The translations under genes and the position numbers were made by a program. The notes under the pieces were generated by a model. That model was not told the DNA's origin. It did not search any database and saw only the letters and a list, made by a program, of their open reading frames with translations. A stretch of 64,000 nucleotides of DNA from a virus, in the IMG/VR virus record IMGVR_UViG_3300044695_007705, positions 1 through 64,000 of that record; one strand, given 5' to 3'. This document shows positions 24,047-32,939 of the stretch, one piece after another (positions within the stretch are counted from its first letter, which is position 1; each line of letters opens with the position of its first letter).

Positions 24047-25051
24047 TCATGTCAGAACCAGGTCCAAGGCCCTAAGATCGACGTTGTCAAAGTCTTGGCT
24101 GGGTTTCGCCACATAACCACCGCCATCTTTGCTCATGGAGAAAAAGTCAGTATTGGTTTGGCCTTTGACCATAGGGTCGAACCAGGAAGCGATGTTCCGC
24201 GCCAGAGAAACTTGCTCGTCACTCATTTCATACCTCATATCAAGGTCGAGGTTTTGGAAACGGTCGTTTGCCCGGTACAATATATACGCTTTTAGATCGT
24301 CTAAAGAGATAGGGATAGCAGTGTTATCTACTTTGCTAAAGATGTTCTCCAGAAAGCTGTATTCATTAGAAATGATAGAGTCGAAACCTTGTTTGATTTG
24401 GCGCTCTTCTTCTTCCGTAATACCTGTTTCTTTTACGAGTTGTTTGAATAGTAAACTGCCTGCGTCACTGTGAGCCATTTCGTCCCTGACCGACCATGAT
24501 ATGATTTGCGCTAGTCCTTTGAGTTTACCGCCTCTGTTAAAAGCTAGTAAAATTGCAAAGGACGAGTATAGTGAAACTCCTTCACCACAACCAGAAAACA
24601 CAGCTAATGATACCTTTTCCGACTCGCACTCAGTAAAGAACCTTTCAACTTTTGTTTTAGCCGCCTCGTCCGCCATGAACTCTTCGAACTCATTAAGGCC
24701 GAGTGTATCTGAGAGATAGTTATAAGCCGCTGCGTGGATACGTTCAAACGCGCTGAACGTCCTTGCCATGTCTTGGATTTCCGGCTTAGGGAACGTTCTG
24801 CATACCGTGTCTCCCCAATAACACGAGATGCCTAGTTCGGCGGAGGTGAAACCGCGCAACACACCGGCCACCAAATCTTTCTCCGACTGCGATAAGTTAT
24901 GCTCCCAGTCCAAACAATCACTTTTCAGGCTGACTTCCCACGGATTCCACACCGACAAGATCGCCTTTTTAAAATAATCGTTGAATTCAGGAAAGTCGTA
25001 TCCATGGTCGAATTTGTAGACCATGGGGGGATGAGAAAGAATCGAGGCCAT
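24047..25051 (-). CDS. nrdB: Class I ribonucleotide reductase small subunit
   Basis: This 334-residue ferritin-like protein supplies the radical for NrdA. Metal ligands can be placed as E72, E103, H106, E157, E191 and H194. E103-R-I-H106-A-A-A-Y110 has the same spacing as E115/H118/Y122 of E. coli, so a tyrosyl radical is likely. The first ligand is Glu where E. coli has Asp. It is the first nrd gene of the run. NrdA follows after a 1.9-kb region with two HNH genes and two small genes. No dedicated late motif precedes it, as expected for an early/middle function. Confidence 0.88.
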   Translation of the reverse strand: MASILSHPPMVYKFDHGYDFPEFNDYFKKAILSVWNPWEVSLKSDCLDWEHNLSQSEKDLVAGVLRGFTSAELGISCYWGDTVCRTFPKPEIQDMARTFSAFERIHAAAYNYLSDTLGLNEFEEFMADEAAKTKVERFFTECESEKVSLAVFSGCGEGVSLYSSFAILLAFNRGGKLKGLAQIISWSVRDEMAHSDAGSLLFKQLVKETGITEEEERQIKQGFDSIISNEYSFLENIFSKVDNTAIPISLDDLKAYILYRANDRFQNLDLDMRYEMSDEQVSLARNIASWFDPMVKGQTNTDFFSMSKDGGGYVAKPSQDFDNVDLRALDLVLT

Positions 25052-25077
25052 TTAGCGTGTGGGTTGGAATAATTATA

Positions 25078-25599
25078 TCACAAAGCGAGAGTTTCCGGGA
25101 ATCTTTCTCGAAGTTGGGCCAGGGCAGAATCGGGCAAAGTAGCCGAAAGCGTCCTATAGGCGTCTTGCAAAGCAGAGGTCCGGTCACCACGCATAGGGGA
25201 TTTATAAGTCTCACCACCTTTGAAATTGGGCACTACGGTGTACATTTTCTCCGATTTGATATCTTGCACAAGGTAGTAGTTACGGCCTTGGACAACACCA
25301 TCCTCAAGGACGATGTGCCCTATGGGGAGGTCGATGGTGCCGACATCGGCAGGGTCTTTGTCCCCAGCTTTAGGGCGATAGTCATCTTTACCGCCGTAAC
25401 CGTCTCGGTTATCTGACACTTTCGTAGCACCAAATTCCGAGTCAGGGGACACATACCTGCTATGATAGTCGTCTTCCCCCTCACCAATTTGGTTAGAAGG
25501 AATGTCGTTAGGGCCTGTGCCCATTCTCGCCTCACCAAACTCGTAAGACATTTCTTCTTTGTTCAGTGACGACCAGCCATAAGGCGCTTTCGTTTCCAT
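25078..25599 (-). CDS. Hydrophilic protein with N-terminal PxGW tag
   Basis: This 173-residue protein opens M-E-T-K-A-P-Y-G-W, with the tag at residues 6-9. An acidic, Gly/Asp-rich, probably disordered part (~10-85) leads to a small folded domain (~85-173; IDLPIGHIVLEDG, YYLVQDIKS, then a helix). The late promoter-like motif is 24 nt upstream, directly behind a strong terminator, so it has its own transcript start. NrdB follows downstream. No function is recognised. Confidence 0.65.
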   Translation of the reverse strand: METKAPYGWSSLNKEEMSYEFGEARMGTGPNDIPSNQIGEGEDDYHSRYVSPDSEFGATKVSDNRDGYGGKDDYRPKAGDKDPADVGTIDLPIGHIVLEDGVVQGRNYYLVQDIKSEKMYTVVPNFKGGETYKSPMRGDRTSALQDAYRTLSATLPDSALAQLRERFPETLAL

Positions 25600-25623
25600 T
25601 AGCTCGACTTGTTAAGATAACAA

Positions 25624-25632
25624 GCTTTCAAC
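25624..25632 (-). promoter_or_regulatory. Late promoter-like motif GTTGAAAGC (copy M)
   Basis: An exact 9-mer followed by TTGT then TATC lies 24 nt before the ATG of the 173-residue gene. It begins immediately after the U-tract of a rho-independent terminator, the position expected for a promoter restarting transcription. Confidence 0.65.
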
Positions 25633-25634
25633 TA

Positions 25635-25660
25635 AGAAAACCCCGGGCGTAGGCCCGGGG
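25635..25660 (-). terminator. Rho-independent terminator
   Basis: On the minus strand, CCCCGGGC and GCCCGGGG form a perfect 8-bp stem (25641-25648 with 25653-25660) with a 4-base loop, followed by TTTTCTT. It lies 14 bases after the stop of the 320-residue gene and should end its transcript. Confidence 0.9.
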
Positions 25661-25674
25661 AGTGCTAAGGGCGA

Positions 25675-26637
25675 TCAGGCGAAGTTCAGATCCAGGGCGT
25701 CCGGATTGACTTCTTCCTGCCTGCTCAGGATCAGCGTGCAACGGATCCGAGTCTTGCCATCGCTTGTGACTTCCTTGTCCTTGATATGGAGCAAGGCGGG
25801 CTTTTCCGCTGTGATCTCAGGCGAAGTTGCCAGCAGCGAGCGGAGACTGGTATGAGCCCAGGTCTCAGCAGTTTGACCGGTCCCCACCGGATAATCGCCG
25901 ATCACGATCCGATACGAAGTACCGAATTTCGTGTTCGCGCTCCGATAGCCGATCACACTGTACTGCCCGATTTCGAGGTCGCGGAAGTCGATCTCGCTGT
26001 CGCAGTCGGAGCGCATGCCCCCAGACCCACGGGGAGTAACCTCCTGCACAAGGGGAAGAATGTCATCCACCGCCTTGTTCTTTTTGAGCAAGGAGTTGAG
26101 AGCTTTTGTCTCAGGCGGGTTCTGGTAGTCAATGAACCGAACTGCAATGGGCATGGCGGTTTGACCCGAGCCATCCTCTTCGTCAACAGACACCATCAGG
26201 CAAGCGTCGGGTCCACGGCCGGAGAAGTTGAATGCAGCGAATTCAGCCTCAAGCGTTACAGCTTGGCCGTTAATTTCTACGCCCAAGCCCTCCTTGCCCA
26301 GAGTGACAGGGATGTAGCGATTGCCCCATTGAATGGTGAACGAGCCGGTGGAAGTACCTTCGACCTCGTCATTCCCTGCCTTGAGAATGGGGCCGAAAAG
26401 GCGGTTGTAAACACCGTCTTCCGCCTTGATAAGGAACGTGTTCTCTTCGAGAGGGAGTTCTTCGCCAGTCAAAGCGGTAAACACCTTGTCCAGGGCGAGA
26501 CGCATCGCCTTGGGCAGATTCGCGTTAGGCAGAGCGGTGTACTGCTTAGAGTACTCACGTCCTGCGAGCGGGGCGAGATCGGGGCTTGTGGTCCCCACCT
26601 CGATCACGTTGACGGTAAAAGTTGTAGCCGTGGTCAT
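25675..26637 (-). CDS. 320-residue protein of unknown function, monocistronic
   Basis: This protein begins M-T-T-A-T-T-F-T-V-N-V-I-E-V and has alternating beta-like segments through residues ~90-150 and ~230-300. One short Cys-containing stretch (RSDCDSE) is present. No catalytic motif or membrane span is visible. It has a good ribosome binding site (AAAGGA) and its own strong terminator, so high expression is likely. A beta-rich abundant protein could be a nucleic-acid-binding protein, but this is a guess. It carries no late motif. A TATAGT lies about 55 bases upstream of the start. Confidence 0.6.
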   Translation of the reverse strand: MTTATTFTVNVIEVGTTSPDLAPLAGREYSKQYTALPNANLPKAMRLALDKVFTALTGEELPLEENTFLIKAEDGVYNRLFGPILKAGNDEVEGTSTGSFTIQWGNRYIPVTLGKEGLGVEINGQAVTLEAEFAAFNFSGRGPDACLMVSVDEEDGSGQTAMPIAVRFIDYQNPPETKALNSLLKKNKAVDDILPLVQEVTPRGSGGMRSDCDSEIDFRDLEIGQYSVIGYRSANTKFGTSYRIVIGDYPVGTGQTAETWAHTSLRSLLATSPEITAEKPALLHIKDKEVTSDGKTRIRCTLILSRQEEVNPDALDLNFA

Positions 26638-26724
26638 ACGATTTGGTCCTTTGGATTTGGACGATAGGGAGAAATTCCCCTCGTCATGTTTTTACTATAC
26701 ACCGCGCCGGGGGCGGCGGCGAAT

Positions 26725-27015
26725 TCAAATGTCAGGATTTGCTGACAGAAATTCTTGCGCTTTGAGGCGTATCGCGTAAAGCTGTGTCGAGAATGGATTC
26801 AATGGGCACAAAGGGGGGATGTAGAGCACAAGGCGACCGCGCCACCACACCGCCCTCTCAAACGGGCATTTGGGCGGGATTCGGTCCACCCAGGCCTGGG
26901 CGAGTTCCCGCGTCCATACCTTCGGCTCTAGGAAGTGCAGGGAGAATTTTGGCAAAAGAGAAACGAGTTTAATCCACCAGATAGGGGGCCTGGCTCTTTT
27001 AGATTTTCCCTCCAT
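26725..27015 (-). CDS. Mo-dependent nitrogenase C-terminal-like small protein
   Basis: This 96-residue protein has the pattern A-x-x-W-V-D-R-I-P-P-K-C-P-F-E-R, then YIPPLCPLNP and LYAIRLKAQEFL. That order (CPFER, then IPP-x-C-x-LNP, then a helix with R-x-K/R-A) is typical of the Mo-dependent nitrogenase C-terminal family. Despite its name this is a small protein widespread in cyanobacteria and their phages, of unknown activity. The N-terminus has a hydrophobic/Trp-rich stretch (PPIWWIKLVSLL). Its ATG overlaps the stop of the 1784-residue gene (TAATG). It is the best single hint to the host. Confidence 0.72.
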   Translation of the reverse strand: MEGKSKRARPPIWWIKLVSLLPKFSLHFLEPKVWTRELAQAWVDRIPPKCPFERAVWWRGRLVLYIPPLCPLNPFSTQLYAIRLKAQEFLSANPDI

Positions 27016-30000
27016 TAATACATTACCATTATATGGACAGTATTTTGGCTTAAGTTAGCCTGTGTTGGGTTTCCGGGGCCACTAGGTAAATACTCCAAGT
27101 CTATGCTCTTTATCTTAATTTGGGTGGTAGTAAGGCTCGAAATGCCGATTAAATGGTCTGCCTCAGTGTCTTGAGCTGAAACATTTACAACCATATTATT
27201 TACGTCTACCCCGATATCCCCACCCGGGATATCTACAGTGTACATTAACCCGTTAATTCCATTGGGTTGAACATTGTCAAACACAGGTGCCGAAGAGGTA
27301 GCGTTTGCTAAAACTCCCCCTCTCGTTAAAACTACACCATTACCAGCGATTTTCATCCACCCCCTGACGGTAAATACGGAGTCTAAGGCGGTCTTAATCG
27401 CCTTTTCGGTCACCAGACTTGAATCGTCGGGAGTACTTCTGATCGCCGTAAGGACTGGCACTTGCTGTACGTCTCCAGCAAGACCCGTACCGGATCTTCC
27501 AAGCACTCTAAAATCGCTGATCTCTTGAATCTTTTTGAGATTGAGAGCATTATCGCTAACTTGATTATTACCAATCCATTGCGAGGTAAAAAGTCCGTCT
27601 TCGGTTACAAGTCTTTGCCGTCTGGTAGCAGAACTGGCCTCTTTATTAATCGAGTTAGTTATGCTAGAGACTTTTTGACCGCTTAAGCTCCCCAACCCTA
27701 AGGATGCAAAAGTAACAGTGTCGTCATTTAAAGGTAAACCGGCACTTACGCTGAACTGGGTAATGTTATCTAATGGGTCGTTGGGGTCACCACCCGGAAT
27801 TTCCAGAGAAACCTCTGTTACCGCAATTCCATTACCGCCATTAACGCTGTTACTAAATCGGACTTCCAGTTCATTAGCCAAGTCAAAAGCTGTGACAGCG
27901 ACTTTGTCACTAATCCCCAAGAACGCAGGGTTCTTCGCCCCTCTAATATCTTCCTTCTTGGCGAGCTGGACGAGACCGGCCCGGTCTCTCGACGCATACA
28001 CCTGGGGCGGGTTTGGCGATGCGATGATGTCGCCAGTAGTCAAAGACTTGAACTGAGTATCGTTACTGAAGAATATACTTGTACCCCGGCCCATTATAAG
28101 GCTGGAGCCGTCTTGCATCAGCAACGTACTTCTTATAATTACGTTGTTCAGTACTTGGTTGGTAAGGCCTTCGGCTCCGGACTCAGACGCGTAGGGAATC
28201 GAGAACTGTTCGCCCGATCTAAGGTCAAAGACGGTAGTACCGAGGTAATAATTTCCCTCCTCGTTCATGCCGGTGGCGTATACCCGGCCACCATTCTCTT
28301 CGGTAATAATCTTACCAAGAATGAACTCTTGCTCTAAAGGTTCGCCTTGGAATGTTGGGAACGAAGTGTCGTAGTTCAGGTAACCGGTCCATTCCCAGGT
28401 GTGCCCTGAGGCGCGGATTACGGACGGACGTCTCAGCCCGATCAGGATGCCGACAGAGGCGGATGCCGAAGTACGGACGGTAATGGGGTCGGTAGACGCC
28501 TGTAAAGGTGCGCTGAAGTTTACAGAAGCCCTTGCTTGCATGAGAGCCAGCGCTTGCTTAGTGGCACTTTCAGTGGGATCTTCCGTAAGCTCGGGATAAT
28601 CGCTGTCCAGGGCGGGGTAGAAATCTCCGGTGAATACGTCGCGAGCGCGGGAACCCTGCGTCAAATAGGTTACGTATTTTCCACTGTTTTGGGCACTAGC
28701 TCCCGGTGTAAACACCTCCTCATAAGGGCGCACTTGAGTAATGGTTAACGGGTTATCCTCAAGTTCGGATGAATTATTTAAAGGGAAACCGGCAACACCC
28801 GACTGCTTCTCAAGAACATAATACGGTTGCGGACGTCTCATCCCTCTAAGACGCTCAAATCCTTCGAGTACGACTCGATACACTCGGTCATCCGCTCGCC
28901 TCTGGTCAACAGCCCGGATGATTTTTATAGCCGAGCGGTTGAACATAAAGTCCAGAGAGGCAAAGACGGCATCTTGCCCGGTCGGATTATCCAGCAGCTT
29001 ATACCTAAAGGCGTAGTCAAACCGCTTTGTTAAATATCCGTCAGCGTTTTGATCCGTGGCCTCTTCAGGAATATTTGAAGTTGTTACATCAATATACCAG
29101 GCTGGCGAGCCGGTAACCGTGTTGCCTGTTTCCGGGTCGATATCAGCAGGTGCGCTGTCCCATACAAACACTTTCGAGCTGTCGTCTAGACTGTTAAATC
29201 CGGGAGAGTTTGTAGCCGCTAGTTTAATATCCCCAGTGTATAAAATCGAATTACCTACTTCATCAAACCCATTAATATAGATACGTTTTCTGTTGGGCCT
29301 GTTCGGTCCACCAGATAACTCCCAAGTGTCCGTACCGATTTTCTTGGTGTAGCTGTACTGTCCGAAAGCGATGTTAGACGCAGAAGGCGGACTCTCCAGG
29401 CTAAAAGGACTGGCAATGTTCGAGTTTTGAACATAGATTCTGATAGTTTCGGGGGCCTGGTTTTCACCCGTTTTATTAGCCTTTACATAAGCTAAAGTCT
29501 TGCTGTAATCTATTACAAGACTCGTACTCACCTCAATGTCTTCGAGAGTAGGAGGTTTTCCGTTAGCCAATGTAGTGTATTGGAGCGGCAGAGGCGGGAT
29601 AATTTGTGTTATCCTAGTACCGCTATATCCACTTTCCGGCGCCGCTTGATCTTGACTAAAAGACTTCGCCTTGTAGCCAATACCGCGAAGCGAGATATCG
29701 CCAAAGTCGGAACAAGAGTTAGTAATTGATAAGTCGGCTCCAGATTCTGATATGAAATGATCGCTGTTACCTATACAGAATACGGAGACGATTTGGATCG
29801 TGGCATCGTTACTACCTCTGATACCGAAATGGCGGTACTTGAACTTATCTGCACTGCTGGATTTGTATTTTTTGCCTTCGCTATCCGTCTTGTTAATCGG
29901 AGGATCTTGGAAATACGTATTATCCAAATAACAGGCAGGGTCGGTCTGAAGCGAGACTTGGGTAAAGTTCGCGGTGACCATCGACTTAAAGCCAGACACA

Positions 30001-32369
30001 CGTGAACCGTTCGCCCAGAGGCCGTTCAGACCGAAGATGCTCCGTACCGAGCAATTGAAAACATAAGGCGAGCTGGAACGCGTGGAGTTAATGTCCGGCA
30101 AGGGGACAATAGCGCCATCCGAGTTGCGAATTCTGGTGGCGCCGGGATACATAACAGCCGCGTTACTGGCCGAGTCGGGACTAGGAATTCCTGTCTGATT
30201 CTCCTCAATGTCCTGAGACCGGTTTTGCTTGGTAGCGGCAATAGGAGCGACGATAGTCGTCTCGGCAGCAATCGCTTCAAGCAGTTCGTCTTCCCACCCA
30301 TCAACATCTTTGAACAGGGAGTTGATCCGGGAGTAGTAAGATGTCTCGCTACCGCCCCCGATAATCTCTTGCTCCGAAGCAAATTCAATGGCGGTGACGG
30401 TATTATGGCTTCTCGAGTATTGCAAGTTGTCGGTGAAAGTCATCAACGACACATAGGTGCCACCGGTAACTTTGAATATAGCGGTTTTTTCTGTCTGCGG
30501 GTCGTTTTGGACCGGGCTGAGTTCCGGAACGTACATCGGCCGGATGCGGACCTTGCGCAGATCGACTCCGTCTACCGATATTCCCCGGGGAACGATAAGA
30601 CCCCCGGTCTGAGGATTTACAACAGCCAGATTGTCAAAGAAGAGTTTGTCGTTTACTTCAAAAGTCCCTCTAACGTATTCAAGGCTGATGATCCAGTTCG
30701 AGCTGGAGCCGGATTGTTTTTGCACCCGAGCGATGTTACCAACACCCCCAGACTCTGAGTAAAGGACTCGGCCCAGGTTCAGTTCGCGTGGCGGTTGCGT
30801 GTTAACCGAATTACCGACATTTACCACGATGGTAGTGGCTTTGTCTCCTATAACCGAGTTAGAAATTGTTAACCCTGTATCTACTTTTTGAACGAGTCCG
30901 GTTCCTTCACTTACCGTAAGACCGGAAAGAACACCGGGACTATTATCAACATAATAGTCACCCGGAGCGATTTCCAGCATGACCTTGTCGTACCGGTCGT
31001 TGTTCTGGCCGGAGCGACGGGATTCTCTAACACCTTCAAGCAGCGCACGTTCAATGGTGCGGAACGGACGATCTTTATCAAATCCCCTGTTATCGATTGA
31101 ATCTTCGCCGATCGTCTGATCGATGTAGATTGTGTTTCTGGAAAGAGGAGTGAAAGAGGCGTTAGATCTGTTGCATCGGGGGGCTTGAGGGACGTTTACA
31201 AGTCCGCCAGTACCATTCGCATACAATGCCACTGTTTCGTCATATTGCCTGTAGCACTTGCCAAGTGTCGGGTCGGCTTGTGACGGCTCGAAACTGTATA
31301 CTCCTGCGGAAAGAATGGGATATGTGGTGGGCAATCTGGCCCCGTCCGGGCACTCGGCAATAGTCCTATCGCCAATAAACTCTTTACCACCACAAGAAAG
31401 GAACGTACCAAGAACCGGATTGCACTCTGACCCGGGTGCTTCTTCGAATTTCCATTGCCCAGTAGCCGCATGATAAAACAGCTCAAGATGCGCGTCTCGG
31501 ATGTTAACAATCCAGTCGTCTGGAGAACCATTAAGCAGTTCGTTACTTACCGGGTTTGTACGAATAATTAAAGGGAAACGGTCAAATGTGCCGGAAATAT
31601 CAACTAATGCGATTCGATCGCTGTCGCTTGGGGACTCAGGAAGCGTAACAATAATGCTACCGTTACCAGTATCTGCAATTACTCTGTCCGAGACTAACGC
31701 GGTGTAATCGTCGCGCTGGATGGAGGTGTTAGAAAGATTTCTCGGATAGGGATTAAGGGCGGAGATGAAGGTGTGTGGGCGGATGTCAATGTAACCAGTA
31801 CCAAAGACTTCGCCTGTGTCGGGATCAGTGGCCAAGCCGTCGCCATTCGTGTCAAGAGTGATCTTCGCCAGCGGAATATGCGCTTCGTTAACGCTTGGCA
31901 ACGAGCTGGACACCGAGACGGTGTAAGGTGCGTCTTGCTGTTCAAGCAGGTAAATGTAAGAGACTGTTCCCGCGCCACCCTGCAACTTGATGTTTTGCCT
32001 GGGCCAGGAAACAGCGTCCCCCGACCGGTTTATAAAGCTTCCCGCCTCAATTGTTACACCTTGGCCACCCTCGAATGCGAAAGTGGACGGCAACCCTACA
32101 ACCGCTAAAAGTTCGTTTTCATTTCCATTAAGTACGATACCGTCATGAGCAAGACGACCGATGGCGGTCTCCGGCTCAAGCCGGGGATTAGCAATTTCCC
32201 AATCCTTAATAGCGTCTCGCTGGCCAATATCCCAGCCTTCCTGCTCACCGCTAGTCGCTACGTCATAGTAATCAGAGCGGGGCTCCCCGGTAAACTCCGT
32301 CCCTTCCTGGACTTTATTCAGATACTGGCTAGAGACTACTTTGCCGTTTTGAAAAGCGATTTTTTCCAC
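27015..32369 (-). CDS. Giant baseplate/fibre structural protein with beta-helix
   Basis: This 1784-residue protein starts with GTG 32369. The N-terminal ~200 residues resemble the attachment part of baseplate/fibre proteins (G-x-x-V-x-x-x-Y-L-N-K-V-Q-x-G, then IDIRPHTF). A Cys-paired segment (~300-400) precedes an I-Y-I-D-Q-T-I-G...RPFRTIERAL region (~415-470), the usual opening of a right-handed beta-helix, extending to ~620. Later parts are beta-rich repeats. It is likely a gp10-like wedge or long fibre protein. The late motif lies 22 nt upstream. The 161-residue fibre-like gene precedes it. Confidence 0.72.
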   Translation of the reverse strand: MEKIAFQNGKVVSSQYLNKVQEGTEFTGEPRSDYYDVATSGEQEGWDIGQRDAIKDWEIANPRLEPETAIGRLAHDGIVLNGNENELLAVVGLPSTFAFEGGQGVTIEAGSFINRSGDAVSWPRQNIKLQGGAGTVSYIYLLEQQDAPYTVSVSSSLPSVNEAHIPLAKITLDTNGDGLATDPDTGEVFGTGYIDIRPHTFISALNPYPRNLSNTSIQRDDYTALVSDRVIADTGNGSIIVTLPESPSDSDRIALVDISGTFDRFPLIIRTNPVSNELLNGSPDDWIVNIRDAHLELFYHAATGQWKFEEAPGSECNPVLGTFLSCGGKEFIGDRTIAECPDGARLPTTYPILSAGVYSFEPSQADPTLGKCYRQYDETVALYANGTGGLVNVPQAPRCNRSNASFTPLSRNTIYIDQTIGEDSIDNRGFDKDRPFRTIERALLEGVRESRRSGQNNDRYDKVMLEIAPGDYYVDNSPGVLSGLTVSEGTGLVQKVDTGLTISNSVIGDKATTIVVNVGNSVNTQPPRELNLGRVLYSESGGVGNIARVQKQSGSSSNWIISLEYVRGTFEVNDKLFFDNLAVVNPQTGGLIVPRGISVDGVDLRKVRIRPMYVPELSPVQNDPQTEKTAIFKVTGGTYVSLMTFTDNLQYSRSHNTVTAIEFASEQEIIGGGSETSYYSRINSLFKDVDGWEDELLEAIAAETTIVAPIAATKQNRSQDIEENQTGIPSPDSASNAAVMYPGATRIRNSDGAIVPLPDINSTRSSSPYVFNCSVRSIFGLNGLWANGSRVSGFKSMVTANFTQVSLQTDPACYLDNTYFQDPPINKTDSEGKKYKSSSADKFKYRHFGIRGSNDATIQIVSVFCIGNSDHFISESGADLSITNSCSDFGDISLRGIGYKAKSFSQDQAAPESGYSGTRITQIIPPLPLQYTTLANGKPPTLEDIEVSTSLVIDYSKTLAYVKANKTGENQAPETIRIYVQNSNIASPFSLESPPSASNIAFGQYSYTKKIGTDTWELSGGPNRPNRKRIYINGFDEVGNSILYTGDIKLAATNSPGFNSLDDSSKVFVWDSAPADIDPETGNTVTGSPAWYIDVTTSNIPEEATDQNADGYLTKRFDYAFRYKLLDNPTGQDAVFASLDFMFNRSAIKIIRAVDQRRADDRVYRVVLEGFERLRGMRRPQPYYVLEKQSGVAGFPLNNSSELEDNPLTITQVRPYEEVFTPGASAQNSGKYVTYLTQGSRARDVFTGDFYPALDSDYPELTEDPTESATKQALALMQARASVNFSAPLQASTDPITVRTSASASVGILIGLRRPSVIRASGHTWEWTGYLNYDTSFPTFQGEPLEQEFILGKIITEENGGRVYATGMNEEGNYYLGTTVFDLRSGEQFSIPYASESGAEGLTNQVLNNVIIRSTLLMQDGSSLIMGRGTSIFFSNDTQFKSLTTGDIIASPNPPQVYASRDRAGLVQLAKKEDIRGAKNPAFLGISDKVAVTAFDLANELEVRFSNSVNGGNGIAVTEVSLEIPGGDPNDPLDNITQFSVSAGLPLNDDTVTFASLGLGSLSGQKVSSITNSINKEASSATRRQRLVTEDGLFTSQWIGNNQVSDNALNLKKIQEISDFRVLGRSGTGLAGDVQQVPVLTAIRSTPDDSSLVTEKAIKTALDSVFTVRGWMKIAGNGVVLTRGGVLANATSSAPVFDNVQPNGINGLMYTVDIPGGDIGVDVNNMVVNVSAQDTEADHLIGISSLTTTQIKIKSIDLEYLPSGPGNPTQANLSQNTVHIMVMY

Positions 32370-32388
32370 AATAAGCTTAAACTACTAC

Positions 32389-32874
32389 TCAGCTTTCAAC
32401 GACTTTCGCCCACAGTACTCTTGCGATCCAGGCGGGTCGAGGGCCAAAACTACTCAGCTCGATAAGGACTTCGGCCCCTGTTTCTGCATAATCGTCTAAC
32501 GAGTTTCCACTTGCCCAGTCAACCGGGTAGTCGAAATAAGCAGAAAAACTGGTCAATGGTTCGCCAACGAATCTTGCCAGAATCCGTATTTCGCGGTAAT
32601 TTCCTGGCCTGACCTGGAGCGGATCGGTGTTCGGAATGGGTAAATTGTCCGGATCGGTGATGTCAAGTTCGAGGTAGTTGCCAGCGAATAAGTTACCGGC
32701 GATAGGCTTATTAACACAAGCGCCCCCTAACTCGACAGGGAATCCAGACTGGTCAAAGACCCATGCTCTGCCGTCTGCCGTGTTTGTGACAATCTCTCCT
32801 TCGTCCCCGTCCCCCAGAAACGGTTCTTCGTTCGCCAAAGGCGTACTTAAGTTCTGAATACTCGCTTCTGCCAT
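32389..32874 (-). CDS. Fibre/baseplate-attached structural protein
   Basis: This is a 161-residue protein. The start is placed at ATG 32874 (M-A-E-A-S-I-Q) because the upstream in-frame extension would lie within the promoter-like motif. Residues ~15-40 (E-G-E-I-V-T-N-T-A-D-G-R-A-W-V-F-D) match the common attachment repeat at the start of phage fibres. The rest is beta-rich with several W/Y. It is probably a short fibre or wedge adaptor acting with the giant protein that follows. Confidence 0.68.
   Translation of the reverse strand: MAEASIQNLSTPLANEEPFLGDGDEGEIVTNTADGRAWVFDQSGFPVELGGACVNKPIAGNLFAGNYLELDITDPDNLPIPNTDPLQVRPGNYREIRILARFVGEPLTSFSAYFDYPVDWASGNSLDDYAETGAEVLIELSSFGPRPAWIARVLWAKVVES
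32392..32400 (-). promoter_or_regulatory. Late promoter-like motif GTTGAAAGC (copy N)
   Basis: An exact 9-mer lies 22 nt before the GTG of the giant structural gene. Here it is entirely inside the end of the upstream gene, where it encodes V-E-S before the stop. Confidence 0.58.
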
Positions 32875-32887
32875 TTTAAAATAAATT

Positions 32888-32908
32888 CCTATACACCTTG
32901 CCTTCAAC
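32888..32908 (-). promoter_or_regulatory. Divergent late promoter-like element, minus arm (copy E)
   Basis: GTTGAAGGC (32908-32900) is followed by six bases and TATAGG (32893-32888), and lies 25 nt before ATG 32874. It lies back-to-back with copy B, only two bases apart. Confidence 0.65.
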
Positions 32909-32910
32909 GA

Positions 32911-32930
32911 GTTGAAAGCCAGTTATAGGG
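32911..32930 (+). promoter_or_regulatory. Divergent late promoter-like element, plus arm (copy B)
   Basis: GTTGAAAGC, four bases, then TATAGGG (32924-32930), giving 17 bases up to the last A of TATA and then GGG. The TTG start of the LysM-like gene is 20 nt after the 9-mer, so any transcript starting at GGG would have a very short leader. Confidence 0.7.
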
Positions 32931-32939
32931 TAAAAATTC

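Noticed and set aside
24637-24650. CCTTTCAAC inside nrdB (GTTGAAAGG on minus)
   Set aside because: The last base differs, it lies mid-gene and no start codon follows at the usual distance.
25021-25028. Poly-G next to an ATG within nrdB
   Set aside because: It encodes the P-P-M residues of NrdB near its N-terminus and is not an intergenic tract.
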